A DNA stretch of 64,000 nucleotides. Source: Stigmatella ashevillena. Lineage in GTDB: Bacteria; Myxococcota; Myxococcia; Myxococcales; Myxococcaceae. A program made the position numbers and the translations under genes. The stretch's first letter is position 1; each line of letters opens with the position of its first letter. Location: the NCBI RefSeq assembly GCF_028368975.1, contig NZ_JAQNDM010000002.1, positions 9,666,425-9,730,424 of the forward strand, written 5' to 3'. Shown one piece after another: positions 54,775 through 64,000 of this stretch. The notes below the pieces were generated by a model. It worked only from the letters and a program-made list of their open reading frames with translations, did not search any database and was not told where the DNA came from.

Positions 54775-57700
54775 GCCGCGCCTCCCCGCTGGCCCTGGAA
54801 CGCAACCTGGCCCTGATGGCGGGTGCGGGCGCGGGCAAGACGTACAGCTTGGTGACGATGGTGCTGCACCTGTTGGCGGGGGCGCGAGAGGCCGCGCCGG
54901 CGCTCCGGCCCGCGAAGCTGTGCATGTTGACCTTCACCGACAAGGCGGCGGCGGAGATGCGGGCGCGCACGCGCACGCGCTTGGATGCGCTGGCCCAGGC
55001 CGAGGCGAAGGAGCCGGAACTGCGCGCCTCGTTGGAGCGGCTGGAGCGTCCCTTTCCCGCACAGGACACCTGGAGGGCGATGCGCGAGGAACTGGGCGCG
55101 GCCACGTTGGGCACGTTCCACTCGCTCTGCGGACAACTGCTGCGCCGCGCTCCCCCCGGCCTGGGGATTGATCCCTCCTTCGAGGTGCTCGACGAGCTGG
55201 AGGCGGGCAGTCTGGTGCAGGACGTGTGCGAGCGCGTGGTGCTGGACGCGCTGGAGGCGGGCGATGCGCGGGTGAGCGAGCTGTGCCAGGAGCTGACCTT
55301 TTCGGGCTCTGGCTTCGCCGATGGCCTCGTGGCCTCGCTGCGGCAGATCTACGCCAAGCTCCGCGAGGAGGGGCTCCGGGCCGAGGCCGCGCCCCTCACG
55401 AACATCGAAGAGGCCCGCGCCGGACTGGAAGCCCTCTTTGGCGAGGGCTTGAAGCTGTGTGCGTCGGCGAGGGAGTTGGACGCGAAGGGCGAGTGGCGTC
55501 TGCTGCGCGAGGCTTGCGAGCGGGCGCTGGAGGGGATGACGCCGCAGAACCTCTTCGAGGCGGACCGGCTGCCTGCGCTCAAGGCCGCGTTCATGGCGGA
55601 CGGCCGCAACTTCGCCCGGCTGAGCAAGGGGGCGGCGAGTCCCATCCGGGCGTTGTACTGGCGGATCTTCGGCAAGAGCGACGGCTCGGTGATGCGGTTG
55701 GAGGACGCGTACGCGGCGTGGCGCACGGCGCCCTTCGAAGTCACGTTCCGGGAACTGCTCGGCCAGATCGAGGTGCGTCATGAGACCGAGTTCACCCGCC
55801 GCAACGTCTTCGACTTCACCGCCCTGTTGGTGAAGGCGAGGGATCTGCTGAGAGACCATCCTCCCTTCCGCCGTCAGGTGCAGGAGCGGATGGGCGCGCT
55901 GCTGGTGGACGAGTTCCAGGACACCAACCGGCTTCAGCTCGAACTGGTGCTGCTGCTGTCCGAGCAGCGCGAGGCAGGGCCCCGGGCGCTGCGTCCGGAC
56001 GAGGATCTCCGCGCCGCGCTTCCGCTGGAGCCCGCGTTCCTGTGCGCGGTAGGAGATCGCAAGCAGTCCATCTACGAGTTCCGTGGCGCGGATGTCTCCG
56101 TCTTCGCGCTGCTGGCGGAGAAGATTGTCGCCGAGGGAGGCGAGAAGGGTTTTCTCCAGGACAACCGCCGCTCCGTGCCGGCGCTGCTGGACTTCTTCAA
56201 CCGGGCCTTCGCGGGGGTGCTGGTGGCGAGCGCGCCGCCCCGTCCCTACGAGGTGGAGTACGTTCCCGAGGAAGACGACCTGTCGCCGGTGCGTCCCGCG
56301 CTCTCCGGGGAACCTGCGGTGGAGCGGCTGCTCATCGGCGAGGCCGAGACCGCGTCGGAGGCGCGGGAGCTGGATGCCGATGCGGTGGCCCGGCGGCTGC
56401 GCCTGATGTTGGCTCCGGGCGCGGCCCCCTGCGTGGCCCACGAGGATGGCCAGCGGCTGCGCCCCGCGCGAGGCGGGGATGTGGCCATTCTCCTGCGAAC
56501 CTTCACCCACCTGGAGGTGTACCGCCAGGCGCTCATCCGCCACGGCGTGCCGCACCGGGTGCTGCGGGGGCGCGGCTTCTATGGTGCTCAGGAGGTGCTG
56601 GATCTCGCCTCGTTGCTGGCGCTGCTGGCCGATCCGGACGATTCCCTCGCGCTGGCGGCGGTCCTGCGTTCACCCCTGGTAGGGCTGTCGGATGCCTCCC
56701 TGTTCCGATTGTCGTCGGGCGAGCAGGGCTTGTCGCTTGCCGGGGTGCTGCAAAAGGATCTGGCCGCGTGTGAGCTGGCTCCCAGCGAGCGGCTGCGGCT
56801 GGAGCGTTTCCTGACCGCGCTTCCCTCGCTGCGGCGTGAGCGGGACCGGCTCGGCGTGAAGGCCTTGCTCCAGGTGGCCATGGACGTCACGGGCTACCGC
56901 GAGGCCATGGCGGGCACCCCGTATGCGGAGCAGGTCAGCGCCAACGTCGACAAGCTGCTGGCGCTCGCGGGCAGGCGCGACGAGCGGGGGACGGGTGGGT
57001 GCGTGGCCTTCGCCCGTGAGCTGCGGATGCTCGTCGAGTCGGATCCCACCGAGGCGCAGGCGGACCTGCTGGACGCGGGAGATCCCCGCGCGGTGCAACT
57101 GCTCACCATTCACAGGGCCAAGGGGCTCGAGTGGCCCGTGGTGGTGGTGCCGGGGCTCGGCGGCAAGCGGCGCTCCGAGAGCGGCCGGGTCCACTTCGAG
57201 CGGACGCACGGGCTGGTCTTGCGGCCGTGGTTGCCGGACACGCTGGAGAGCTTCAGCTCGAGCCGCTTCGAGGCGGTCAAGGACGAGCTGGATACGCGAG
57301 GGTTGGCGGAATACCGGCGCTTGCTCTACGTGGCGCTCACCCGGGCCCGGGACGTGCTGTTGCTGTCTGGCACGGCGGAGAAGCGGGTCCCCGTGTCCTG
57401 GTGGACGATGCTTGATGGGCGCCTGGGAACGGACACGGCGCTGCGGGCCCGGGTCCGGGATGTGGAGGTCGCGGCCCTGCCTCCGCCTGCGGATCCGCTG
57501 CCCCCGGGAGTCGAAGCGCTCGTGGAGGCGGAAGGACGGGTGGAGGCGGCCGTCCAGCGGGTGCGCGGTGCCACGGCCGCCCAGGTGCCGGAGACGGCCA
57601 TGGCCTCGGCCGAGGCGCTCCAGGACTTCATGGTTTGTCCGAGGCGGTATCGCTACATCCACCAGTTGGGGTTGAGCGGCCTTCGCCCCTGGGAACTCCC

Positions 57701-58412
57701 AGCGAAGAGCAGGCCACTTTGGGTGGAAGCGGGCTCCTGGGTGGAGGCCCCGGGGGCTCCCCAGATGGCCCGTGTGCTGCTTCGGGAGCTGGATGTCCGC
57801 TGGGCGGGTGCCCCCGTGCCGGAGCGCCGCGCGCACCTGGAAGCCCTGCTTCAGGAACAAGGCCATCTGCCGGGAGAGGAGGGGATGGAGGCCGCATTGA
57901 AGATGGCCGAGCGCTTTCTGGGCACCTCCTTCGTCCGGCGCTTGGCGGCCAGTCCACCGTCGAACCTTCACCGGGCGTTGTCCTTCGGGCTGGAGCTTTC
58001 GTCCCAGGAAGCGCGGGGCAGGGTGGCCGTGGAGGGGGAGCTGGATCTGTTGTGGGAGACACCGGAGGGGGAGGCGTGGGGGGTGGCCTACAGGCCCGGA
58101 AAACGCCACCCCCTGGGGCCGGTGGCCTTCGCGCACGAACTGGTGGTGCAGGGGCTCGCCGCGAAGCGCCTGGTCCGGGAAGGGGTGACTGTCCGGGTAG
58201 GAGTGGCCTTCCTCGGAGAACCCTCTCCGGAGCCGGAGTTCCTGACCCTTCCGGGAGGGTTGACGGAGGCCGCGGAGCCGCTGGCGCAGGCGGTGCGCGC
58301 CCTGGTCCGGTCCGGCATGCAAGATGAATGGCCCTCCCGGGAGGCCACGACGTGCCAGGCGTTACATTGTGGTTTTGCGGAACACTGTCACCCCTCCCCC
58401 CGTGCGTGCTAA
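54771..58412 (+). CDS. addA: AddA-like UvrD-type helicase subunit with apparently inactive C-terminal nuclease
   Basis: The 1213-residue UvrD/REP superfamily helicase has Walker A AGAGAGKTYSL (17-27), LLVDEFQDTNRLQ (about 375-387), AVGDRKQSIYEFRGAD, DNRRSVPALLDFF, LTIHRAKGLEWPVVVVPG and LLYVALTRARDVLLLSG. It pairs with AddB to unwind and resect double-strand ends. The C-terminal nuclease-like domain has GELDLLW (D1092). The expected V-D-Y-K-T-G is VAYRPGK (A1106, R1108), so the second Asp and the Lys are lost. The start is TTG 54771 with GGAGGAG upstream, overlapping the addB stop as TTGA. purA follows 12 bases after. Confidence 0.88.
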   Translation: MSRASPLALERNLALMAGAGAGKTYSLVTMVLHLLAGAREAAPALRPAKLCMLTFTDKAAAEMRARTRTRLDALAQAEAKEPELRASLERLERPFPAQDTWRAMREELGAATLGTFHSLCGQLLRRAPPGLGIDPSFEVLDELEAGSLVQDVCERVVLDALEAGDARVSELCQELTFSGSGFADGLVASLRQIYAKLREEGLRAEAAPLTNIEEARAGLEALFGEGLKLCASARELDAKGEWRLLREACERALEGMTPQNLFEADRLPALKAAFMADGRNFARLSKGAASPIRALYWRIFGKSDGSVMRLEDAYAAWRTAPFEVTFRELLGQIEVRHETEFTRRNVFDFTALLVKARDLLRDHPPFRRQVQERMGALLVDEFQDTNRLQLELVLLLSEQREAGPRALRPDEDLRAALPLEPAFLCAVGDRKQSIYEFRGADVSVFALLAEKIVAEGGEKGFLQDNRRSVPALLDFFNRAFAGVLVASAPPRPYEVEYVPEEDDLSPVRPALSGEPAVERLLIGEAETASEARELDADAVARRLRLMLAPGAAPCVAHEDGQRLRPARGGDVAILLRTFTHLEVYRQALIRHGVPHRVLRGRGFYGAQEVLDLASLLALLADPDDSLALAAVLRSPLVGLSDASLFRLSSGEQGLSLAGVLQKDLAACELAPSERLRLERFLTALPSLRRERDRLGVKALLQVAMDVTGYREAMAGTPYAEQVSANVDKLLALAGRRDERGTGGCVAFARELRMLVESDPTEAQADLLDAGDPRAVQLLTIHRAKGLEWPVVVVPGLGGKRRSESGRVHFERTHGLVLRPWLPDTLESFSSSRFEAVKDELDTRGLAEYRRLLYVALTRARDVLLLSGTAEKRVPVSWWTMLDGRLGTDTALRARVRDVEVAALPPPADPLPPGVEALVEAEGRVEAAVQRVRGATAAQVPETAMASAEALQDFMVCPRRYRYIHQLGLSGLRPWELPAKSRPLWVEAGSWVEAPGAPQMARVLLRELDVRWAGAPVPERRAHLEALLQEQGHLPGEEGMEAALKMAERFLGTSFVRRLAASPPSNLHRALSFGLELSSQEARGRVAVEGELDLLWETPEGEAWGVAYRPGKRHPLGPVAFAHELVVQGLAAKRLVREGVTVRVGVAFLGEPSPEPEFLTLPGGLTEAAEPLAQAVRALVRSGMQDEWPSREATTCQALHCGFAEHCHPSPRAC

Positions 58413-59735
<1,323 letters not shown>

Positions 59736-59757
59736 GAGGCATCCACTCGGGGCGGCC

Positions 59758-61059
59758 ATGGTGGTTCGCTGCATCCTCATCTGCTTCGCGGTGATGCTCC
59801 TGGGGGCGGTGACGCCCTCCGTCTCGGCTCAGGCGGCCTTCGAGCGGGGAGAGAAGGCGCTCGCGGAGAACCAACTGGGCGAGGCGGCGGTGGCCTACCG
59901 CCAGGCGCTCACGGACAGTCCGAACTGGGCCCCAGCGCTCAACGGCCTGGGCAGCACCCTCTTCAAGCAGGGCCAGACCATCGAGGCCACGGCCCTGTTC
60001 CGGTCCGCCACCGAGTCGGATCCGGACTTCAAGCTGGCCTGGTTCAACCTGGGCTACGCGGCGCGGAAGGCGGGGGACTTCGCCACCGCGGTCCGGGCGT
60101 ATGAGCGCTACACGCAGCTGGCCCCCGAGGATCCGGACGGCCACTACGGCCTCGGGGAGAGCCACCGTCAGCAGGGCCAGGGTGCCAAGGCCCTCGCCGC
60201 TTACGAGGCGTACCTCGAGAAGGAGAAGCGCCCGAGTGAGCAGAAATGGGTGGAACAGGCCCGCGAGCACGTGGCGGCCCTGAAGCCCCAGCCCCGCGCC
60301 GCGCCCACGGCCCCCGTGGAGCCCCTGGCGCTTCCCACCTCGAACCTCACGCCTCACCCGGCCCTGTCGCTCACCCGGGTCCGGGATGGGGATGCGCTGC
60401 TCAAGGAACGCCGGTACCGGGAAGCGGCCTTCGCCTACCTGGACGCGGCCCACGCGGACGGGGGCAACGTGGAGGCCCTCTTCAAGCTGGGCAACGTCCT
60501 GGCGGTGCTGGGCTACTACGGGCAGGCCATCGAGCGTTGGAACCGTGTGGCCCAACTCACCTCGGATGCGACCATCCGCCAGAGTGCGCTGGAGAACGTG
60601 ACGCGGGCCCAGGTCCGCGTGGCCCAGCAAGGTGGCTCACCGCAAGCGCAAGGGGTGGCGCCTGGCTTCGGGCCGGTGGCGGAGACGGCGCGGGCGCAGG
60701 CCCGCCGCTTCTATGAGCAGGGGGTTCAGCGCATCCAGGGCGAGGACTATGTGGGCGCCGTCCAGAGCCTCACCCAGTCCGTCGTCCTGGAGCCGACGCT
60801 CTCGGTGGCCTACACCGCCCGGGGCAGCGCCTACATCGGCCTGCGCCGCTATGCCGAGGCTGCGGTGGACTACGAGTACGCGCTCCGTCTGGCTCCGGAC
60901 ATGGCCTCTCCTTTATATGGGCTCGGCGAGGCCTACCGGATGCTGGGGCGCACCGAGGAGGCCCGGGCCAGCTACGAGCGGTATGCGGCCTCCACGGCCC
61001 GGGACGTCCGGCCGGAACTCCAGTCCGAGGCTCGACAGACCGCCGCCCGCCTTCGTTGA
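59758..61059 (+). CDS. secreted TPR-repeat protein
   Basis: The 433-residue protein has a signal peptide (MVVRCILICFAVMLLGAVTPS, cleavage near VSAQA) and then tetratricopeptide repeats. The units include FERGEKALAENQLGEAAVAYRQALTDSP, FRSATESDPDFKLAWFNLGYAARKAGDFATAVRAYERYTQLAPEDPDGHYGLGES and, further on, YVGAVQSLTQSVVLEPTLSVAYTARGSAYIGLRRYAEAA. Roughly eight repeats are spread over two blocks separated by a Pro-rich linker (about 180-205). TPR proteins assemble other proteins, and no partner is evident. It follows purA by 22 bases. Confidence 0.88.
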   Translation: MVVRCILICFAVMLLGAVTPSVSAQAAFERGEKALAENQLGEAAVAYRQALTDSPNWAPALNGLGSTLFKQGQTIEATALFRSATESDPDFKLAWFNLGYAARKAGDFATAVRAYERYTQLAPEDPDGHYGLGESHRQQGQGAKALAAYEAYLEKEKRPSEQKWVEQAREHVAALKPQPRAAPTAPVEPLALPTSNLTPHPALSLTRVRDGDALLKERRYREAAFAYLDAAHADGGNVEALFKLGNVLAVLGYYGQAIERWNRVAQLTSDATIRQSALENVTRAQVRVAQQGGSPQAQGVAPGFGPVAETARAQARRFYEQGVQRIQGEDYVGAVQSLTQSVVLEPTLSVAYTARGSAYIGLRRYAEAAVDYEYALRLAPDMASPLYGLGEAYRMLGRTEEARASYERYAASTARDVRPELQSEARQTAARLR

Positions 61060-61132
61060 GGGGCAAAGCAGCCGGGCGAATTTCCCGTTGGGATGGCTGG
61101 CAGATGTCATTCCCGGGGCTTAATTTGTCTTC

Positions 61133-61564
61133 ATGGACGGACGTGTTTCCGAGTCTGGAGGTCGGCAGGTTTTTCGACCACGGCGGATTCTCGCGGCCCT
61201 GATGGCGGGCGCGGGGCTCCTTTGGATCAGCGTCCTCGTGTATTTGCTGAGTTTCGAAGGTGTCCCAGTGAGGACCTTCCTGGCGGCACTCTTCTTTGTC
61301 GTCTTTTTCGGTGTATCGCTGATGTATTACGGGCGCAGCCGCATCGTGGTGGACGAGCGGGGCATCACCTGCCGTGGGCTCGTCCGGACCCGGCGGTTTT
61401 CCTTCAAGGAAATCCACAAGGTGGATGTGCTTCCCGGGCCTGTGACGGTCTACGCCATCCGCGGCAACGGTGGGTTCGTCCACTTCACCAGCTTCTTCTT
61501 GCACCACCGTCGGCTGGCGGCCCTGCTCGTGGAGCGCGCGGGGCTCTCCGCACAAGCCCTGTGA
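61133..61564 (+). CDS. small membrane protein with bacterial PH-like domain
   Basis: The 143-residue protein has two adjacent membrane helices (RILAALMAGAGLLWISVLVYL and TFLAALFFVVFFGVSLMYY, about 18-66). A soluble domain follows with strands RIVVDERGITCRGLVRTRRFSFKEIHKV, resembling the bacterial PH/YdbT-like fold, where 'Vdex GI...r...f.f.eI' recurs. Such proteins are thought to sit on the inner membrane with the PH domain in the cytoplasm. The ATG at 61133 is 73 bases after the TPR gene. It is convergent with the FHA gene four bases away. Function is unknown. Confidence 0.82.
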   Translation: MDGRVSESGGRQVFRPRRILAALMAGAGLLWISVLVYLLSFEGVPVRTFLAALFFVVFFGVSLMYYGRSRIVVDERGITCRGLVRTRRFSFKEIHKVDVLPGPVTVYAIRGNGGFVHFTSFFLHHRRLAALLVERAGLSAQAL

Positions 61565-61568
61565 CGGC

Positions 61569-62444
61569 TCAGCCCAGCAAGGCATAGGTGACGAGCAGCC
61601 CGGCCAGGGTCATCACCGCCCCCATGCCGAGGAACCATCCCTCGCCCCCTGGTCTGGTCTGCTGCGCTGCGTCATGCGCGGGTTCTTGCACAGGGGGGGC
61701 GAGGGGAACGGGCGCCTCCAGGGAGGCCTGGAACCGCAGGAGTGTCTGGCCCAACTCGAGGACATCCCCCTCCAGGAGCGGACGGGAACGCTCCACCCGC
61801 TGGCCATTGACGTAGAGCCCATTGTGGGGACTCAGGGGGGCCACGGTGACAGTGGAGCCGTCCTGGTGGATGCGCGCATGGGCGCGAGAGACGGTCCGGT
61901 CGCGGATGAGGAGGTCCGAGCGGCTCCCTCGTCCAATGTCCGTCTTCGCACCGGCCAGGGGGAAGCTGCGGCCGGTGTCCAGCCCGGTCAGACAGGTGAG
62001 GGTGGCGGCGCTGGAGGGGGGAGGCTCGTCCGAGGCGGTCAGCAGGTGCTTCAGCACGGCCACGGTGTTCGCGCAGCGGCCGTTCCCGGGGGAGGCAGGG
62101 AGGACCTTGAGGCGCATCCCCTGGGGAAGGCCCACCCCCTCACCTGGGAGCACGAGCCGGCGCAGGCCTGGAGGGACGAGGACGTCATTCACGGTGAAGG
62201 GCTGCGCGGACTTCACGGTCAGCCGGGAGCCCTCGATGCAGAGCACCAAGAGACCCGGAGGGAGCCCCTCCAGCCGGATCTGATCTTCCACGCCGCCGCC
62301 CAACAGGTGCTGGCCGTCCATCACTTCAAAGGAGGTGAGGCTCCCCAGGTGCTCGAATTCAAAGCGCATGCCCCGCTCAGGGAGCAACCCAGGTGCCGAA
62401 CACTCCGCCAAGGGGACCCGGGGCGGGGCCTGGGGCCTGCCCAT
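61569..62444 (-). CDS. FHA domain protein with C-terminal membrane helix
   Basis: Residues about 165-235 form an FHA domain, which binds phospho-threonine peptides: LTGLDTGRSFPLAG, DIGRGSRSDLLIRDRTVSRAHARI and HNGLYVNGQRVE, with the Arg and Ser-Arg binding residues present. The N-terminal half is a second beta-rich region (FEFEHLGSLTSFEVMDGQHLLGGG), possibly a degenerate FHA-like fold. The last 20 residues are a membrane helix (WFLGMGAVMTLAGLLVTYALLG). It would read out Ser/Thr kinase activity at the inner membrane. The start is 62444, or 62369 if the shorter form (MRFEFEHLG) is used; the extra codons have GC-rich third bases, so they are probably coding. Confidence 0.87.
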   Translation of the reverse strand: MGRPQAPPRVPLAECSAPGLLPERGMRFEFEHLGSLTSFEVMDGQHLLGGGVEDQIRLEGLPPGLLVLCIEGSRLTVKSAQPFTVNDVLVPPGLRRLVLPGEGVGLPQGMRLKVLPASPGNGRCANTVAVLKHLLTASDEPPPSSAATLTCLTGLDTGRSFPLAGAKTDIGRGSRSDLLIRDRTVSRAHARIHQDGSTVTVAPLSPHNGLYVNGQRVERSRPLLEGDVLELGQTLLRFQASLEAPVPLAPPVQEPAHDAAQQTRPGGEGWFLGMGAVMTLAGLLVTYALLG

Positions 62445-62511
62445 CTCCTTTTGCGGACGGAACCGTCTCTGCTTCGGGACCCCTGGGCCGAGGCGGGTTC
62501 TGGCAATGCCC

Positions 62512-63480
62512 TCAGTAGCCCGCGCGCTTGTCGACGAGGTTCAACAGGGGCTGTCCCTGCTCGAAGCGCTCGAGGTTCTTCAGGAAGAAGGCCACGGAGT
62601 CGTTTCTCCAGGTGGGCGTGTTGTCGGCGCAATGAGGCGAGAGCAGGACGTTCTCGAGCCGCCAGAAGGGGTGGTCCTTTGGCAGCGGCTCGTTCTCGAA
62701 GACGTCCAGCGCCGCGCCGCGCAGGTGTCCCTGCACCAGGGCGCGCACCAGGGCGGGCTCGTCGAGGGTGCTCCCGCGCCCCACGTTGATCAACACGGCC
62801 TGCGGCTTCAGGGCCTTCAGCTCCGCTTCTCCCATCAGGCGTTGAGTCCCGGGGGCATGCGGCATGGCCAGCAGCAGGTAATCCGAGGCGGCGATCATCT
62901 CGTGCCGGCGGTGGAGCGGAAACACCTCGTCCACCAGGGGATCTCCCTCGCTCTGCTCGGGCCGCCGCCGACAGGCCAGGATGCGCACGTCGAAGCCCTT
63001 CGCCCGTTTCGCGGCTGCCCGTCCAATGTCTCCGTACCCCAGGATGCCCAGGGTCTGCCCTCGAAGCTCCAGGGAGTTGAAGGGCTCCCAGCGGGCCTCG
63101 GCTTGCTGCCGCACCAACCGGCGCAGGTCCTTGGCGAAGAACAACATCGAGGCCAGGACGAAATCGCCCAGGGCGCCGCTGTAGACCCCCTTGGCGTTGG
63201 TGAGGGGCAGGGGACTCTGGATGAACTCCTCGAAGAGAAGGTGCTCCACGCCCGCGAAGAGCGAGTGCACCCAGCGGAGGTTCCTGGCGCGGGGCAACAG
63301 CGTGCGCAGAAGCTCTTTTCGCGGCGCATCGAGCAAGAGCACCTGGGCCTGCTCGACGGCGTCACCCAGCGCTTCCTCGGACAGCCCCACGGTGATGCGG
63401 ATGGCTGGGGCCAACTGCTGGAGCGGCTCCAGGTGGCTCGAAGAGGGGTTCGCCAGGACCAGCAGGTGCTCGACTTTCAT
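62512..63480 (-). CDS. D-isomer-specific 2-hydroxyacid dehydrogenase
   Basis: This NAD(P)-dependent dehydrogenase has 322 residues. The Rossmann motif GQTLGILGYGDIGRAAAKR (about 140-158) and the catalytic Arg (LINVGRGSTLDE), Glu (LDVFENEPLP) and His (LLSPHCADNT) are all visible. ACRRRPEQSEGDP near the cofactor site carries basic residues that could favour NADPH, though that is uncertain. The substrate may be glyoxylate, hydroxypyruvate or a related 2-keto acid. The ATG at 63480 is followed upstream by a 16-base gap to the SUI1 gene on the same strand, so the two are likely co-transcribed. Confidence 0.94.
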   Translation of the reverse strand: MKVEHLLVLANPSSSHLEPLQQLAPAIRITVGLSEEALGDAVEQAQVLLLDAPRKELLRTLLPRARNLRWVHSLFAGVEHLLFEEFIQSPLPLTNAKGVYSGALGDFVLASMLFFAKDLRRLVRQQAEARWEPFNSLELRGQTLGILGYGDIGRAAAKRAKGFDVRILACRRRPEQSEGDPLVDEVFPLHRRHEMIAASDYLLLAMPHAPGTQRLMGEAELKALKPQAVLINVGRGSTLDEPALVRALVQGHLRGAALDVFENEPLPKDHPFWRLENVLLSPHCADNTPTWRNDSVAFFLKNLERFEQGQPLLNLVDKRAGY

Positions 63481-63496
63481 GAGACCGCGCAGCCTA

Positions 63497-63922
63497 TCAG
63501 CCCTGGCGCACGCGCTTGACGCCCCGGCGCAGGAGCAGGTCGGGGGCCGTCCTCCGGTGGTCTCCCTTCAGCACGAGCGTGGAGGCATCCACCTCCCCGT
63601 AGCACCCCAGCCCGCGTTGGAGCGCCGCCAGCCACGCCTGCATCTCGGGGGGCGCGAGGTCCAGCCCGTCCACGACCGTCACCTCTTGCCCACCGCGCTG
63701 TTCCAGGCGGAGCACCGCTTGCGCGGGCCCCTCGGCGGGAGGGGTGAGCGGGAAATCCTCGGCGCGTATCCGAGGCTGTGTTCCCGGTACGGCCTCACGC
63801 TGAGCGGCCAGGGCCGCGAAGGGGTTGTTGAAGCGCCCCTTGTCCTTGGGATCCCGGTATCCCTGCTCCGGTTCGTCTGCCTTCGGGGGACCCCCCGAGC
63901 CTGAGTGTTTCCCGCGTGCCAT
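63497..63922 (-). CDS. yciH: SUI1/eIF1-like translation factor (YciH family)
   Basis: The 141-residue protein has a disordered N-terminus of about 65 residues and a C-terminal SUI1 domain (about 68-141). The pattern matches YciH: VLRLEQRGGQEVTVVDGL, then ALQRGLGCYGEVDAS, LKGDHR and LLLRRGVKRVRQG. SUI1/eIF1 influences start-codon choice in eukaryotes, and YciH is its bacterial relative with a poorly defined role in initiation under stress. The start ATG is at 63922. It is upstream of the dehydrogenase gene. Confidence 0.86.
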   Translation of the reverse strand: MARGKHSGSGGPPKADEPEQGYRDPKDKGRFNNPFAALAAQREAVPGTQPRIRAEDFPLTPPAEGPAQAVLRLEQRGGQEVTVVDGLDLAPPEMQAWLAALQRGLGCYGEVDASTLVLKGDHRRTAPDLLLRRGVKRVRQG

Positions 63923-63957
63923 GCCCCTCAGTCTGGCATGGATGCCGGGGAGGTGCT

Positions 63958-64000
63958 TCAGCGGGACGTCACGCGCCAGAGCTGATTGTCCGCATCGGTG
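63958..64000 (-). CDS. C-terminal end of a further gene (outside window)
   Basis: On the minus strand the last 43 bases read as the codons for TDADNQLWRVTSR followed by TGA (63958-63960). The composition and the Trp/Arg content are consistent with the end of a protein gene entering from the right, upstream of yciH by 36 bases. Too little is visible to name it. Confidence 0.35.
   Translation of the reverse strand, partial: TDADNQLWRVTSR

Overview
The window looks like chromosome from a fruiting myxobacterium, most likely of the Stigmatella/Cystobacter/Archangium group. The signs are high G+C with strongly GC-biased third codon positions, two eukaryote-type Ser/Thr kinases with long low-complexity linkers, many lipoproteins, a C-terminal MYXO-CTERM sorting tail (Cys, membrane helix, Arg cluster) on a surface phosphatase, and an ASPM/SPD-2/Hydin-repeat (choice-of-anchor) surface protein. 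The assignment is inferred from gene content. No rRNA, tRNA, insertion sequence, prophage, CRISPR array or replication origin was seen. About 44 protein genes fill the window. Only two gaps exceed 300 bases (3664-4000 and 31004-31340).

Layout. 1-5.7 kb: a Gfo/Idh oxidoreductase cut by the window edge, myo-inositol-1-phosphate synthase, a MATE exporter and a secreted GH71/GH99-like lipoprotein. 5.8-12.3 kb: a DUF4013/TPR membrane protein, an M61 peptidase, an RsmB-type rRNA methyltransferase and a MYXO-CTERM purple-acid-phosphatase-like protein. 12.4-17.4 kb: a tight five-gene minus-strand operon encoding an OprO/P-like porin, a VTC (polyphosphate polymerase) domain protein, a thymidylate-kinase-like protein fused to nine 27-residue repeats, a DUF4956 membrane protein and a lipoprotein. 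This is the strongest candidate for an undescribed system. 17.6-28.9 kb: a one-helix membrane protein, two Ser/Thr kinases, rhodanese, HesB/IscA, a thioesterase, a photoactive-yellow-protein homologue, a deoxynucleoside kinase with a GDPD phosphodiesterase, a lipoprotein and a SprT-like protein.

29-37.5 kb: an exported CxC-rich metallothionein-like peptide, nadA with a zinc-ribbon protein, and a three-gene signalling operon (receiver-PilZ-GNAT protein, methyltransferase, double hybrid histidine kinase) whose genes are joined by TTGA stop/start overlaps. 37.5-45.8 kb: two POT peptide transporters, an M15 peptidase, uvrA and a DMT exporter. 46-51.5 kb: the choice-of-anchor/vWA lipoprotein, a metallophosphoesterase resembling eukaryotic lariat-debranching enzyme Dbr1/CWF19, a CBS protein and a PAP2 phosphatase. 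51.6-64 kb: addB-addA, purA, a TPR protein, a small PH-like membrane protein, an FHA protein, a D-2-hydroxyacid dehydrogenase, a SUI1/YciH protein and the last codons of one more gene.

Working together: the 12.4-17.4 kb operon plausibly links phosphate entry through the outer membrane to polymer synthesis at the inner membrane. addB-addA forms a recombinational repair nuclease and uvrA belongs to excision repair. The POT transporters and the secreted hydrolases fit a predatory, peptide-feeding life. The kinases, PilZ, FHA and hybrid kinase proteins fit the heavy signalling load of a developmental myxobacterium.
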